64,000 nt of DNA, from contig NZ_CP023865.1 of assembly GCF_003711105.1 (NCBI RefSeq), positions 4,799,001 through 4,863,000 on the forward strand, read 5' to 3'. Under the pieces are notes generated by a model that saw only the letters and a program-made list of their open reading frames with translations, was not told the DNA's origin and did no database searches. Both the position numbers and the translations under genes were made by a program. Positions 1 through 8,316 of the stretch are shown here, piece after piece. Position 1 is the first letter of the stretch; each line of letters begins with the position of its first letter. The stretch is from Actinoplanes teichomyceticus ATCC 31121. GTDB lineage: Bacteria > Actinomycetota > Actinomycetes > Mycobacteriales > Micromonosporaceae.

Positions 1-606
1 ATCGAGAGCGAGGCGGCGACCGCGCTGGCCATGCGACTGGCCGGGGCGGTCGACCGGGCGGTCCGCGGCGACCGCGCCGAACAGGCGTTCCGCCGGCTGG
101 CCATCCCGGTCGGCAAGTTCTGGGTGTGCAAGCGGCAGCCGGCTGTGGTCGGTGAGGCCCTGGAGTGCCTGGGCGGCAACGGCTACGTGGAGGACTCCGG
201 CCTGCCCCGGCTCTACCGCGACGCCCCGCTCAACTCGATCTGGGAGGGTTCCGGCAACGTCCAGGCCCTGGACGTGTTGCGCGCGCTGCGCCGGGAGCCG
301 GAGAGCCTGGAGGCCTTCCTGGCCGAGGCCGACGCCGCCGCCGGCGCCGACCGGCGCCTCGACGACGCGGCGCGACGGCTGCGCGACCAGCTCGCCGATC
401 CGGACCACCCGGAGTCGCGTGCTCGCCGGATCGTCGAGCAGATGGCCCTGGTCCTGCAGGGTTCCCTGCTGGTCCGGCACGCCCCGGCGGCGGTCGCCGA
501 CGCGTTCTGCGCCAGCCGGCTGGGCGGCGACTGGGGCCTCTCGTTCGGCACCCTGCCCGCCGGCACGGACACCGCGGCGATCGTCGAGCGGGCCGCTCCC
601 GCCTGA
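1..606 (+). CDS. Acyl-CoA dehydrogenase, AidB-like, C-terminal part (5' truncated by window)
   Basis: The reading frame is open from the first base of the window, so only the last 201 residues are present. They contain ECLGGNGYVEDSGLPRLYRD and the following PLNSIWEGSGNVQALDVLRA. This pair is the FAD-side signature of the acyl-CoA dehydrogenase superfamily in its AidB/isovaleryl-CoA-dehydrogenase-like branch. Members are cytosolic flavoenzymes that oxidise acyl-CoA thioesters, although AidB itself also binds DNA and is linked to alkylation response, so the substrate cannot be fixed from this fragment. The last codons and the TGA stop lie inside the first copy of a 23-bp tandem repeat. Confidence 0.88.
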   Translation: MESEAATALAMRLAGAVDRAVRGDRAEQAFRRLAIPVGKFWVCKRQPAVVGEALECLGGNGYVEDSGLPRLYRDAPLNSIWEGSGNVQALDVLRALRREPESLEAFLAEADAAAGADRRLDDAARRLRDQLADPDHPESRARRIVEQMALVLQGSLLVRHAPAAVADAFCASRLGGDWGLSFGTLPAGTDTAAIVERAAPA

Positions 607-733
607 CAACCCGGGCCACTCCCGCCTGACAACCCGGCCCACTCCCGCCTGTAGACCGGGGCCACTCCCGCCTGACAACCCGGCCCGCTCCCGCCTGTAG
701 ACCGGGGCCACTCCCGCCTGACAACCGGGGCGG
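596..733. repeat. Six-copy 23-bp tandem repeat overlapping a stop codon
   Basis: The core CTCCCGCCTG recurs at 596, 619, 642, 665, 688 and 711, an exact 23-base spacing. Copies alternate between a CTGACAACCCGG-type and a CTGTAGACCGGGG-type tail, so there is also a 46-base higher-order period. The first copy includes the end and stop codon of the acyl-CoA dehydrogenase gene. The last abuts the start of the next gene. Confidence 0.9.
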
Positions 734-742
734 TCCTCAACC

Positions 743-3007
743 GTGGGCCGGGCGGGCCGATCGGGGGACGTGCGCAACGGACGGGTCGGGCTGTGGGCGG
801 TGTGGCTGGTGGTGGCCGCCGTCGCCGCGCTGTGCTTGCCGCTGGCGCCCGGGAACACCCTGCCGACCAAGATCTACGGGAACGCGGTCGGGGTCTCGGC
901 GGTGCTGATGGCGTGCGCCGGTGTGCTGCGCAACCGGCCGGAGCACCGCGGGCCGTGGCTGATGCTCGTCGCCGGGATGGCGCTGCTGGTCGCCGGGGAC
1001 GTCACCTACGACGTGACCGAGCTGCGGCTGGGCGAGTACCCGTACCCGCACTGGGCGGACGCGCTGTACCTGTGCGCGTACCCGCTCCTGCTGATCCCCG
1101 GGATGGTCCGGCTCAGCCGCGGCAACGGCGACCGGGATCGCGGCGGCCTGATCGACGCCGCGGTCATCTCCACCGGGGTCGGGCTGATCTACTACGTCTT
1201 CGTGGTCGGACCGGCGCTGACCACCGCCGGCACCCCGCTGCCGGAGCGCTTCGTCACCATCGGCTACCCGCTGTGCGACGTGATGCTCACCGCCGCGGTC
1301 GCCCGGATGCTGACCCGGCCGGAGAACCGGACCCCGAGCCTGCGGCTGCTGGGCCTCGGCTCGATCATCATGCTGGCCGGTGACCTGGTCTACACGACGA
1401 TGTCGGCCACCGCCGAGTACTCCGGCGGCATCATCGACTCGGCGTTCCTGCTGGCCTACGTCTGCTGGGCGGCCGCCGCGCTGCACCCGAGCATGCGGCG
1501 GCGCCCGCGGACCGGGATCGACCCGCACCGGGTCGGCAGCCGCCGGCTCGCCGTACTGGCCGCGTGCTCGCTGCTGGCGCCGGGGCTGCTGGTGCTGCAG
1601 GGGGTCCAGGATCCGCGGAACATCGCGTGGGCCGGCATCGGCGCCGGGGCGGTGACGCTGTTCCTGCTGGTGATCGCCCGCAGCTGGGGTTTCGTGAAGC
1701 AGGTGCAGCGGCAGGCCGGCCGGCTCGAGGACCTGGCGATGCACGACGAGCTGACCGGGCTGTCCAACCGCCGCGGGTTCGAGCGGCGCCTCACCGGCGC
1801 GCTGGCCACCGGCTCGCCGTACGTGCTGCTGCTCGACCTGAACGGTTTCAAGTCGGTCAACGACCGGTTCGGCCACGCCGTCGGCGACGAGCTGCTCGTG
1901 GTGATCGCGCACCGGCTCGCCGCCGCGCTGCCGGCCGAGGCGGTGGTCTCCCGGATGGGCGGCGACGAGTTCGCCGTGCTGCTGCCGGCGCACGCCGCGG
2001 ACCGCCCGGGCGGCGCGCGGCGCTGCGAAGGGGTGGCCGAACGCCTCGACACCGCGACCCGGCTCCCGGTCCGTGCCGGGGGCCAGGACCTGCTCGTCGG
2101 CGCCAGCATCGGGATCGCCGACGGCGCCGGCCTCACCGATCCGGTCGAGGTGCTGCGCCGCGCCGACGTGGCGATGTACGCCGCCAAGGCAGGCGGCGGG
2201 CGGCACCACTGGTACACCGTCGAGCTGGACACCCGGGCCGGCGAGGAGGCCCGGCTCGGCGCCGACCTGCGCATCGCGCTGGACGCCGGCCAGTTCCACC
2301 TGGTCTATCAGCCGGTCGTGAACCTGCCGGACGGGACGGTACGGGCGGTGGAGAGCCTGGTGCGCTGGCAGCACCCGGAGCGCGGGGCGGTCAGCCCGGC
2401 CGAGTTCATCCCGGTCGCCGAGCGCACCGGCCTGATCACCGAGCTGGGCCGGTGGATCCTGCGCACCGCCTGCGAGCAGTACCGCGCGTGGCAGGACCGG
2501 GGTGTCGCGCCCCGACACATCGGCGTGAACGTGTCGGCGCGGCAGCTCGCCGAGCCGGGCTTCGCCGCCGCGGTGGCCGCCGTGCTCGCCGAGACCGGGA
2601 TGGACCCGCGCCGCCTGGTCGTCGAGATCACCGAGACCGCGGTGTTCGGCGGCGGGGTGGCCGCCCGGGCGGTGCACGACCTGCACGCGCTCGGCATCTC
2701 GATCGCGCTGGACGACTTCGGCACCGGGCACTCGTCACTGGGCGTCCTGCAGGCCCTGCCGGTCGACATCCTCAAGGTGGACAAGTCGTTCGTGGAGAAC
2801 GTGACCGTCTCGGACCGGCACGCGGTGATCGCCGCGTCGCTGATCCAGCTCACCGAGGGGCTCGGGCTGATCGCGGTCGCCGAGGGCGTGGAGACACCGG
2901 CGCAGGCGGCCGCCCTGCACCGGCTCGGCTACCGGCGGGCCCAGGGCTACCACTTCGGGCGGCCGGCCGCGGACCCGTTCGCGCCGGTGTCAGCCGCGGC
3001 CGCGTAG
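743..3007 (+). CDS. Membrane GGDEF-EAL protein (diguanylate cyclase/phosphodiesterase)
   Basis: The 754-residue product has an N-terminal hydrophobic region (about residues 15-320) of roughly eight to ten membrane segments. A GGDEF domain (about 330-490) and an EAL domain (about 505-745) follow. The cyclase motif is intact (RMGGDEFAVLL), but the RxxD product-inhibition site expected five residues upstream is absent. The EAL domain reads ESLVRW, and the other catalytic stretches are present (EITET, DDFGTG, KVDKSF, AEGVET). Both synthesis and hydrolysis of c-di-GMP are therefore possible. The sensor region is similar to that of the GGDEF protein at 30122. GTG at 743 is used as start; GTG at 770, close behind GGGGG, is an alternative. 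The 3' end overlaps the convergent AAA ATPase gene by 18 bases. Confidence 0.92.
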   Translation: MGRAGRSGDVRNGRVGLWAVWLVVAAVAALCLPLAPGNTLPTKIYGNAVGVSAVLMACAGVLRNRPEHRGPWLMLVAGMALLVAGDVTYDVTELRLGEYPYPHWADALYLCAYPLLLIPGMVRLSRGNGDRDRGGLIDAAVISTGVGLIYYVFVVGPALTTAGTPLPERFVTIGYPLCDVMLTAAVARMLTRPENRTPSLRLLGLGSIIMLAGDLVYTTMSATAEYSGGIIDSAFLLAYVCWAAAALHPSMRRRPRTGIDPHRVGSRRLAVLAACSLLAPGLLVLQGVQDPRNIAWAGIGAGAVTLFLLVIARSWGFVKQVQRQAGRLEDLAMHDELTGLSNRRGFERRLTGALATGSPYVLLLDLNGFKSVNDRFGHAVGDELLVVIAHRLAAALPAEAVVSRMGGDEFAVLLPAHAADRPGGARRCEGVAERLDTATRLPVRAGGQDLLVGASIGIADGAGLTDPVEVLRRADVAMYAAKAGGGRHHWYTVELDTRAGEEARLGADLRIALDAGQFHLVYQPVVNLPDGTVRAVESLVRWQHPERGAVSPAEFIPVAERTGLITELGRWILRTACEQYRAWQDRGVAPRHIGVNVSARQLAEPGFAAAVAAVLAETGMDPRRLVVEITETAVFGGGVAARAVHDLHALGISIALDDFGTGHSSLGVLQALPVDILKVDKSFVENVTVSDRHAVIAASLIQLTEGLGLIAVAEGVETPAQAAALHRLGYRRAQGYHFGRPAADPFAPVSAAAA

Positions 3008-4462
3008 CGCCCGGACCGCGGCCAGCAGCTCGGCCTGGGAGATCGGCTCGGCCCGGCCGCCGGTGCGGGCGTCCTGCATCGCCTTGGTCATCTGCACCCG
3101 GCGCAGCACCTCCCGGATGTCCGCGCCGGTCATGCCGGTGCTGGCGGCGCCGAGCGCGGCCAGGTCCAGATCGCCGGCGAACATCCGGAAGCCGTCGCGC
3201 TCGTGCGCCGCCACCAGCCCCTGGATCATCTTGCGGAAGATCTCCGCACGGCTCGCCTCGTCCGGCCTCGGCACGCTGATCTTGACGTCGAACCGCCCGG
3301 ACCGGATCAGCGACTCGTCGACCCGGTCCGGGAAGTTGGTGGTGGCCACCACGATCACGTTCGGGTTCGCCTCGATCAGGTCGTTCATCTCCTGCTTGAA
3401 GATCCCGGCGACGGCGTTGAGCGCCTGGCTGGCCGCGTCCCCGCCGGCCCCGGCGTAACTGACGATCGAGTCGAACTCGTCGAACAGGATCAGCGTCGGC
3501 ACCCGGTATCGGCGGGCGTCACGGAAGATCTGCTTGATGTTGCGTTCCGAGCCGCCGAGCCACTTGTCCAGGATCTCCGGGGTACGGATCTCCCGGAAGT
3601 CGGCGCCGATCTCGTTGGCCAGCGCCCGGGACAGCATGGTCTTGCCGGTGCCGGGCGGGCCGTACATCAGCAGGCCCTGCGGGCGGCGCGCGCCCCAGCG
3701 CGCCATCGCCTCCGGGTGCCGGAACGACACCGCGATCTGCCGCAGCTCGCCGACCACCTCGGCGAGGCCGCCGACCATGTCCAGGGTGACCTGCCGGGTG
3801 GTGACCGGCGCCGGCGGCGGGGCGGCCTCCCGGCTGAACAGGTAGCGCCGGCCGCGCAGCGCGTCCGCGCCGGCCAGCTCGGCCACCGCCTGCAGGGTCA
3901 GGGTGACGAAGGCGCGCAGGTGGTTCGGCGTCACCTCGTCGCGCGGCACCTGCGCGCGCAACCGCACCACGTCGCCGTCCGCCTCGTACCCGACCTCGGC
4001 CTGCAGGCCGACGCCGGCGTCGGCCAGGACCGCCGGTCCGCGGTGCGCCGCCGGGCCGCCCGCCCGGTCCAGGCCCAGTTTCCGGTACGCCGCGGCCGCC
4101 GCCGTGCCCACCCCGTCGACGATCCGGGTCGCGACCGGGTCGCCCTCGGCGATCCGTCTGGACAGCAGCAGGCCGATCGGGTCCCGGCCGAGCACGATCC
4201 GGCGCATCCGCTCGGTGGTCATCGGGGCCGCGCCGGCGTGCACCCGGGCCACGAACACGTGGGCCGGGCCGCCGGCCGCGTCGACGCTGGAGACCGTCAC
4301 CTCGACCCGCCGCACCGGTTCCGGCCAGTCGGCGCGGCGGACCAGATCCACCGGGTTCACCCGCGCCGCGGCCAGGATGGTGGACGCGTCGACCAGCTCG
4401 ACGGTGGCTCCGGCATACTCGAAGGTGTCGCCGCGCGGATGCGCGAAGTTCGCCTCGGACAT
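2990..4462 (-). CDS. AAA-family ATPase
   Basis: The 490-residue product has an uncharacterised N-terminal half (about 1-220). A single AAA module follows with Walker A GPPGTGKT near residue 270, Walker B LILFDEFDS near 325, a sensor-1-like VVATTN and an arginine-finger region (ESLIRSGRFD). A C-terminal helical lid (MTGADIREVLRRVQ) closes the protein. This is the classic AAA (Cdc48/FtsH-type) layout of ring ATPases that remodel or unfold proteins. No protease or membrane segment is visible, so it is probably a cytosolic remodelling ATPase or a partner of an unlinked protein. The ATG at 4462 is preceded by GGAGGAAACC. The gene is divergent from the M28 peptidase and overlaps the preceding gene tail to tail. 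Confidence 0.85.
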   Translation of the reverse strand: MSEANFAHPRGDTFEYAGATVELVDASTILAAARVNPVDLVRRADWPEPVRRVEVTVSSVDAAGGPAHVFVARVHAGAAPMTTERMRRIVLGRDPIGLLLSRRIAEGDPVATRIVDGVGTAAAAAYRKLGLDRAGGPAAHRGPAVLADAGVGLQAEVGYEADGDVVRLRAQVPRDEVTPNHLRAFVTLTLQAVAELAGADALRGRRYLFSREAAPPPAPVTTRQVTLDMVGGLAEVVGELRQIAVSFRHPEAMARWGARRPQGLLMYGPPGTGKTMLSRALANEIGADFREIRTPEILDKWLGGSERNIKQIFRDARRYRVPTLILFDEFDSIVSYAGAGGDAASQALNAVAGIFKQEMNDLIEANPNVIVVATTNFPDRVDESLIRSGRFDVKISVPRPDEASRAEIFRKMIQGLVAAHERDGFRMFAGDLDLAALGAASTGMTGADIREVLRRVQMTKAMQDARTGGRAEPISQAELLAAVRALRGRG

Positions 4463-4672
4463 GGTTTCCTCCGCTTTCCGACTTTCTCCAGAGTGACACG
4501 GCGGCGCTTCCGCGCCACATTCATCTCGGCTAATCTTCGGACGCTGATCACCCTCGATGCCGTGGGGCGCGGCCGGTGGCCCCGGCGGCGGCACACGGCC
4601 GTCGCTGTCGCCAGACCGGCGCCGTCGCGCTCACCGCAGCGCGCTCGCCGGGCTTATGGAGGAGGAAGTTCG

Positions 4673-6199
4673 TTGCGTCGACGCATACTCGCCGTTCCCC
4701 TCGCCGCCGCCCTGATCGTGACGCTGGCCCCGCAGCCGGCGTCCGCGGTGGACGAGGTCAACACCAAGAAGCTGCGGGACGCGGTCACGGTGGCCGGCAT
4801 CCTCGGGCACGAACGCGTGCTGCAGCGCATCGCCACCCGCAACGACGGCACCCGGGCCTCCGGCACCCCCGGGTTCGCGGCCAGCGCCGCATACGTCTCC
4901 GGGGTGCTGAAGAACGCCGGGTACCGGGTGACCGAACAGAAGTTCACCTTCGCGTTCTACCGCGAGCTGGCGCCGGCGCAGCTGACCCCGGTCGCCCCGG
5001 CCGGGCCCGCCTACGCGACCGCCACCTACGAGTACTCGGCCAGCGGCGACGTCACCGGCCGGGTGGTGCCCGCGCTGAACAACGTCCTGCCGCCCACGCC
5101 GGAACCCAGCTCCACGGCCGGCTGCGCGGCCGGCGACTTCGCCCCGGCCTCGGCGACCGCGCCGGAGATCGCGCTGATCCAGCGCGGCGGGTGCGACTTC
5201 GCGGTGAAGGCCGCCAACGCGGCCGCCGCCGGCTACGACGCGGCGATCATCTTCAACGAGGGTCAGCCGGGGCGTACCGAGCTGTTCCAGGGCACGCTCG
5301 GCGGGGCGATCGACATCCCGGTGGTCGGGTTGAGTTTCGCCGACGGCAGCGCGCTGGCCGCCGCCGCGGCGTCCGGGACCGTCACCCTGCGGGTGCGGAC
5401 CAGCACCGAGATCAACCCGAACGCCACCACCAGCAACATCATCGCGGACAGCCCCGCCGGTGACCCGGACCGTGTGCTGGTCGTCGGCGCGCACCTGGAC
5501 TCGGTCGTCGAGGGCGCGGGCATCAACGACAACGGGAGCGGCTCGGCCACCATCCTGGAGATCGCCGTCCAGATGGCCAAACTGAAGATCAAGCCCCGCC
5601 AGCAGGTGCGCTTCGCCTTCTGGGGCGCCGAGGAGGCCGGCCTGCTCGGCTCGGAACACTACGTCGCCGACCTGAGCGACACCGAGCTCACCCACATCTT
5701 CGCGAACCTGAACTTCGACATGGTCGGCTCCCCGAACTACGTCCGTTTCGTCTACGACGGCGACGGCTCGGCGACCGGCACGTCCGGCCCGGCCGGCTCG
5801 GAGCGGATCGAGTCGCTGTTCACCGACTACTTCGCCGGTCGGGGCCTGGCCAGCGACCCGAGCGAGTTCAACGGGCGCAGCGACTACGGCCCGTTCATCG
5901 AGGCCGGCATCCCGGCCGGTGGCCTGTTCAGCGGCGCCGAGGGCGTCAAGACCCCGGAGCAGGCCGCGGTCTACGGCGGGACCGCCGGCGCCCCGTACGA
6001 CGCGTGCTACCACCAGGCCTGCGACGACATCGACAACCTGAACACCACGGCGCTGGCCGAGCTCGGCGACGCCGCCGCCCACGCGGTGCTCACGCTGGCC
6101 CGTACCAAGACGGGCCTCTACCCGGACGGCAGCCTCCGGGCCCGGGCCCGCGCCGCCGCGCCGGACTTCCCGTACCGGGGCGGCCACCTGGTCCGCTGA
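4673..6199 (+). CDS. Secreted M28-family metallopeptidase with PA domain
   Basis: The 508-residue product begins with a clear Sec signal peptide (MRRRILAVPLAAALIVTLA, cleavage after PASA). A protease-associated domain lies at about 140-245 and a zinc aminopeptidase domain at about 260-480. The di-zinc ligands of the M28 fold are visible: the His of GAHLDS, the Asp of INDNGSGS, the Glu pair of WGAEEAG, the Asp of NFDMVGS and the His of CYHQACDD. The family removes N-terminal residues from extracellular peptides, as in Streptomyces aminopeptidase. The start is TTG, behind a strong GGAGGAGG ribosome-binding site. A strong hairpin follows the stop codon, so it is probably monocistronic. Confidence 0.92.
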   Translation: MRRRILAVPLAAALIVTLAPQPASAVDEVNTKKLRDAVTVAGILGHERVLQRIATRNDGTRASGTPGFAASAAYVSGVLKNAGYRVTEQKFTFAFYRELAPAQLTPVAPAGPAYATATYEYSASGDVTGRVVPALNNVLPPTPEPSSTAGCAAGDFAPASATAPEIALIQRGGCDFAVKAANAAAAGYDAAIIFNEGQPGRTELFQGTLGGAIDIPVVGLSFADGSALAAAAASGTVTLRVRTSTEINPNATTSNIIADSPAGDPDRVLVVGAHLDSVVEGAGINDNGSGSATILEIAVQMAKLKIKPRQQVRFAFWGAEEAGLLGSEHYVADLSDTELTHIFANLNFDMVGSPNYVRFVYDGDGSATGTSGPAGSERIESLFTDYFAGRGLASDPSEFNGRSDYGPFIEAGIPAGGLFSGAEGVKTPEQAAVYGGTAGAPYDACYHQACDDIDNLNTTALAELGDAAAHAVLTLARTKTGLYPDGSLRARARAAAPDFPYRGGHLVR

Positions 6200-6204
6200 T
6201 CACC

Positions 6205-6237
6205 GGTCCCGGTCCCGCGCGCGGCGGGACCGGGACC
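6205..6237 (+). terminator. Rho-independent-type hairpin after the M28 peptidase
   Basis: A perfect 14-bp inverted repeat (GGTCCCGGTCCCGC with its complement) with a 5-base loop begins six bases after the peptidase stop. There is no U-tract, which is common in actinobacterial terminators. Confidence 0.75.
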
Positions 6238-6589
6238 ACCCCGCCGCGCGTCTCCAGCGGCCACGGCCCCATCTCCAGCAGGACGTCGAGCCGGCGCCCG
6301 GTGCGGGTCACCCACCACCCGGGCGGCCGGCCCGCGTCCACTGCGGATCCCACCGGTCGTTCCTCTCGCGGGTACCGTGCCCGGCATCGCGGCTCCGGCC
6401 TCGGACCGGCGTGCCGTCCCGCCCACGGTGGGCCGGAGCGCCACCGGCGATGCCGTCTCCAGCGGCGAACCGGCCGCGCCGGCCCTCCCGGATCCGCGGT
6501 GCTCGAATCGCCGCCGGGCAATGCCGCTTCCGGCAGCCCGCGGCCGGCTGGCGCCCGCGGGAGTCCGGCGGAGATGGCATGATGCGACC
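6238..6589. other. Gene-free stretch
   Basis: About 350 GC-rich bases between a terminator and the next gene. Open frames here are present on both strands but show no recognisable protein, and no promoter or repeat stands out. Confidence 0.5.
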
Positions 6590-6994
6590 GTGGCCACCGA
6601 ATCCCGGCACCTGAGCGTGTCCATCGACCGCCCGGCCCGGGCCGTCTACGAGTACGCCCGCGACCCGGCCAACCTGGCGCACTGGGCGCCCGGCCTGGGC
6701 GGCAGCGTGCGGCGGGTGGACGGGCGGTGGCTCGTCGACGTGCCGGGCGGCGCCGCCGAGGTGGTCTTCGCCGAGCGCAACGAGCTGGGCGTGCTGGACC
6801 ACGACGTGCACCTGCCCGGCGGCGGGACCGTCCACGTCCCGTTCCGGGTGATCCCCGACGGGGCGGGCTCCGAGGTGGTGTTCACGGTGCGCCGCGCCGC
6901 GGGCATGACCGACGACGAGTTCGACCGGGATGCCGCCGCGGTCGCCGCCGACCTGGCCCGGCTCAAGCGGATCCTGGAGGGCCGGACCGGCTGA
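6590..6994 (+). CDS. SRPBCC (START-like) family protein
   Basis: This 134-residue protein begins ATESRHLSVSIDRPARAVYE, continuing YARDPANLAHWAPG. That is the typical opening of the polyketide-cyclase/START-like fold, in which an N-terminal strand is followed by two helices forming one wall of a hydrophobic cavity. The rest alternates short strands and ends in a long C-terminal helix, as the fold requires. Ligand and partner are unknown. GTG at 6590 is chosen because the family alignment starts there; the upstream in-frame extension is low-complexity. It runs tail to tail with the acetyltransferase, with only three bases between the stop codons. Confidence 0.75.
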   Translation: MATESRHLSVSIDRPARAVYEYARDPANLAHWAPGLGGSVRRVDGRWLVDVPGGAAEVVFAERNELGVLDHDVHLPGGGTVHVPFRVIPDGAGSEVVFTVRRAAGMTDDEFDRDAAAVAADLARLKRILEGRTG

Positions 6995-6997
6995 CGG

Positions 6998-7543
6998 TCA
7001 GCCGAGCTGCTGCTCGAGCACCTGACCGGGCCACGGGTCGCCGCCGGGCTGCGGCACGGTGAACTGCTGGGTCGCGGTGAAACCCTGGCTCTCGTAGTAC
7101 CGCACCAGGTCCCGGTCGGCCCCGGCGTAGCAGTCGACCCGCAGCAGCCCCGCGCCGGAGGCGACCGCGAGCCGCCGGGCGTAGGCCAGCAACCGGCGGC
7201 CGATGCCCTGGCCGGCGTGGTCGCGGTCGGTCACCAGCAGCACGATGTACAGCTCGGGCTCGGGGGCCGGGTGGACGTACGCCGGGGGCTGGCCGATGCC
7301 GAGCGCGCCGACCACCCGGTCGCCGCGCACCGCCAGGTGGAGGCCGCCGTCCGCGGCGATCCCGGCGATGAGCGCGGTCAGCCGGCGGCTCTCGGACAGC
7401 GGCTCGGCGCCCCACTGACCGGTCCGGCCGCGGGCGCTCAGCCAGCGCACCGCGCCGTCGAGCAGCGCCATCACGGCCGGGACGTCGTCGGGGTCGCCAC
7501 GCCGGATGTCCGTCCACTCTGTACCGTCACGCACCTTGACCAT
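6998..7543 (-). CDS. GNAT-family N-acetyltransferase
   Basis: The 181-residue protein carries the GNAT acetyl-CoA-binding core. A central strand LYIVLLVTDRDHAGQGIGRRL contains the R/Q-x-x-G-x-G/A signature of motif A, followed by RVDCYAGADRDLVRYYESQGF, the motif B region with its conserved Tyr and Gly-Phe. The acceptor (small molecule or protein) cannot be read from the sequence. ATG at 7543 is used rather than the longer open frame because homology to the fold begins with IRRGDPDDVPAVMALL. It is divergent from the hypothetical gene at 7773. Confidence 0.85.
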   Translation of the reverse strand: MVKVRDGTEWTDIRRGDPDDVPAVMALLDGAVRWLSARGRTGQWGAEPLSESRRLTALIAGIAADGGLHLAVRGDRVVGALGIGQPPAYVHPAPEPELYIVLLVTDRDHAGQGIGRRLLAYARRLAVASGAGLLRVDCYAGADRDLVRYYESQGFTATQQFTVPQPGGDPWPGQVLEQQLG

Positions 7544-7738
7544 TCTGCACCCTGTCGTGCCGAAATGGCCCGCGCCGCGAGGGCGATTCCCGCACGGGCG
7601 CTCGCCCACCCGGACGGCGGCGCTTCCACGGTGACCGTCGGTGATCAGTCAGCGGCGGCTCCCGGGGCGGCGTGCCGGTGCCGGAGCAGCGTGCCCCGCT
7701 CACCCCGGTTTCCGCCGGAGGGCGCATCGGCACAGGGC

Positions 7739-7773
7739 TTGACCCGGGCGTATACACGTCTACCGTTTGGTTA
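7739..7773 (+). promoter_or_regulatory. Candidate promoter giving a leaderless transcript
   Basis: TTGACC at 7739-7744 and TACCGT at 7761-7766 are spaced by 16 bases and match the -35 and TAnnnT -10 patterns of the principal actinobacterial sigma factor. The expected transcription start then coincides with the ATG at 7773, and no ribosome-binding site precedes that ATG. A leaderless message is inferred. Confidence 0.5.
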
Positions 7774-8219
7774 TGAGCGACGAGGAGTTCATCCACACGG
7801 CCCTCGTCGTGGCGTTCACGGCGGAGCCGGGCCACCCCCGCAGCCTCCAGCGCGCCATTGACGAGATCTACCGACTGTTGTCCGAGGCCCCCGCGGGCCA
7901 TCCCGATCTCGTCATCGGGTGGGGTGTCCTCGTCGATCTGCTCCACGAGCGGGCCGAGGACTCCGGGGACCCGGGCGACTGGGACGCGCTGGTGGACGCC
8001 GCCGGGTGCATGGTGCTCGTCGCCGACGCCGGCACCGAGCTGGCGGTGCGCGCCTGGCGCCGGCAGTGGCAGGCGCTGCTGCTGCGCCACCAGGCGACCC
8101 GCGACCCGGCCGACCTGCGCGACGCGAAGGTCGCCGCGGCGGCGCTGGCCGAGGCGGCCGCCGCCGTACCCCGTTCGCCGCATCAGCCACGGCCGCGGCG
8201 TCCGTGGCGATGTGATTGA
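7773..8219 (+). CDS. Hypothetical helical protein
   Basis: The 148-residue protein is not assigned to a family with certainty. It is acidic and helical, with segments such as SLQRAIDEIYRLLSEAPAGH and DPADLRDAKVAAAALAEAAA. These resemble the repeat helices of actinobacterial TPR proteins that accompany CHAT-type domains. It has no signal peptide, membrane span or catalytic motif. The ATG lies directly at a predicted transcription start and no Shine-Dalgarno sequence is seen. It is upstream of, but separately promoted from, the glycosidase gene. Confidence 0.6.
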   Translation: MSDEEFIHTALVVAFTAEPGHPRSLQRAIDEIYRLLSEAPAGHPDLVIGWGVLVDLLHERAEDSGDPGDWDALVDAAGCMVLVADAGTELAVRAWRRQWQALLLRHQATRDPADLRDAKVAAAALAEAAAAVPRSPHQPRPRRPWRCD

Positions 8220-8273
8220 TCCGGACCCCGTGTTTACACGTATCTAGGGGCACGTTACAGTCGTCACCCCAGC

Positions 8274-8287
8274 TGGGAGCGCTCCCA
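8274..8287. promoter_or_regulatory. CebR-type operator (perfect 14-bp palindrome)
   Basis: TGGGAGCGCTCCCA is a perfect palindrome and identical to the established operator of the cellobiose-responsive repressor CebR in Streptomyces. It lies 29 bases before the start of the GH5 gene, where a bound repressor would block transcription. Regulation by a CebR homologue located elsewhere in the genome is inferred. Confidence 0.88.
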
Positions 8288-8316
8288 CAATCCCCTCCCC
8301 CAAAGGTGACGCAGCG

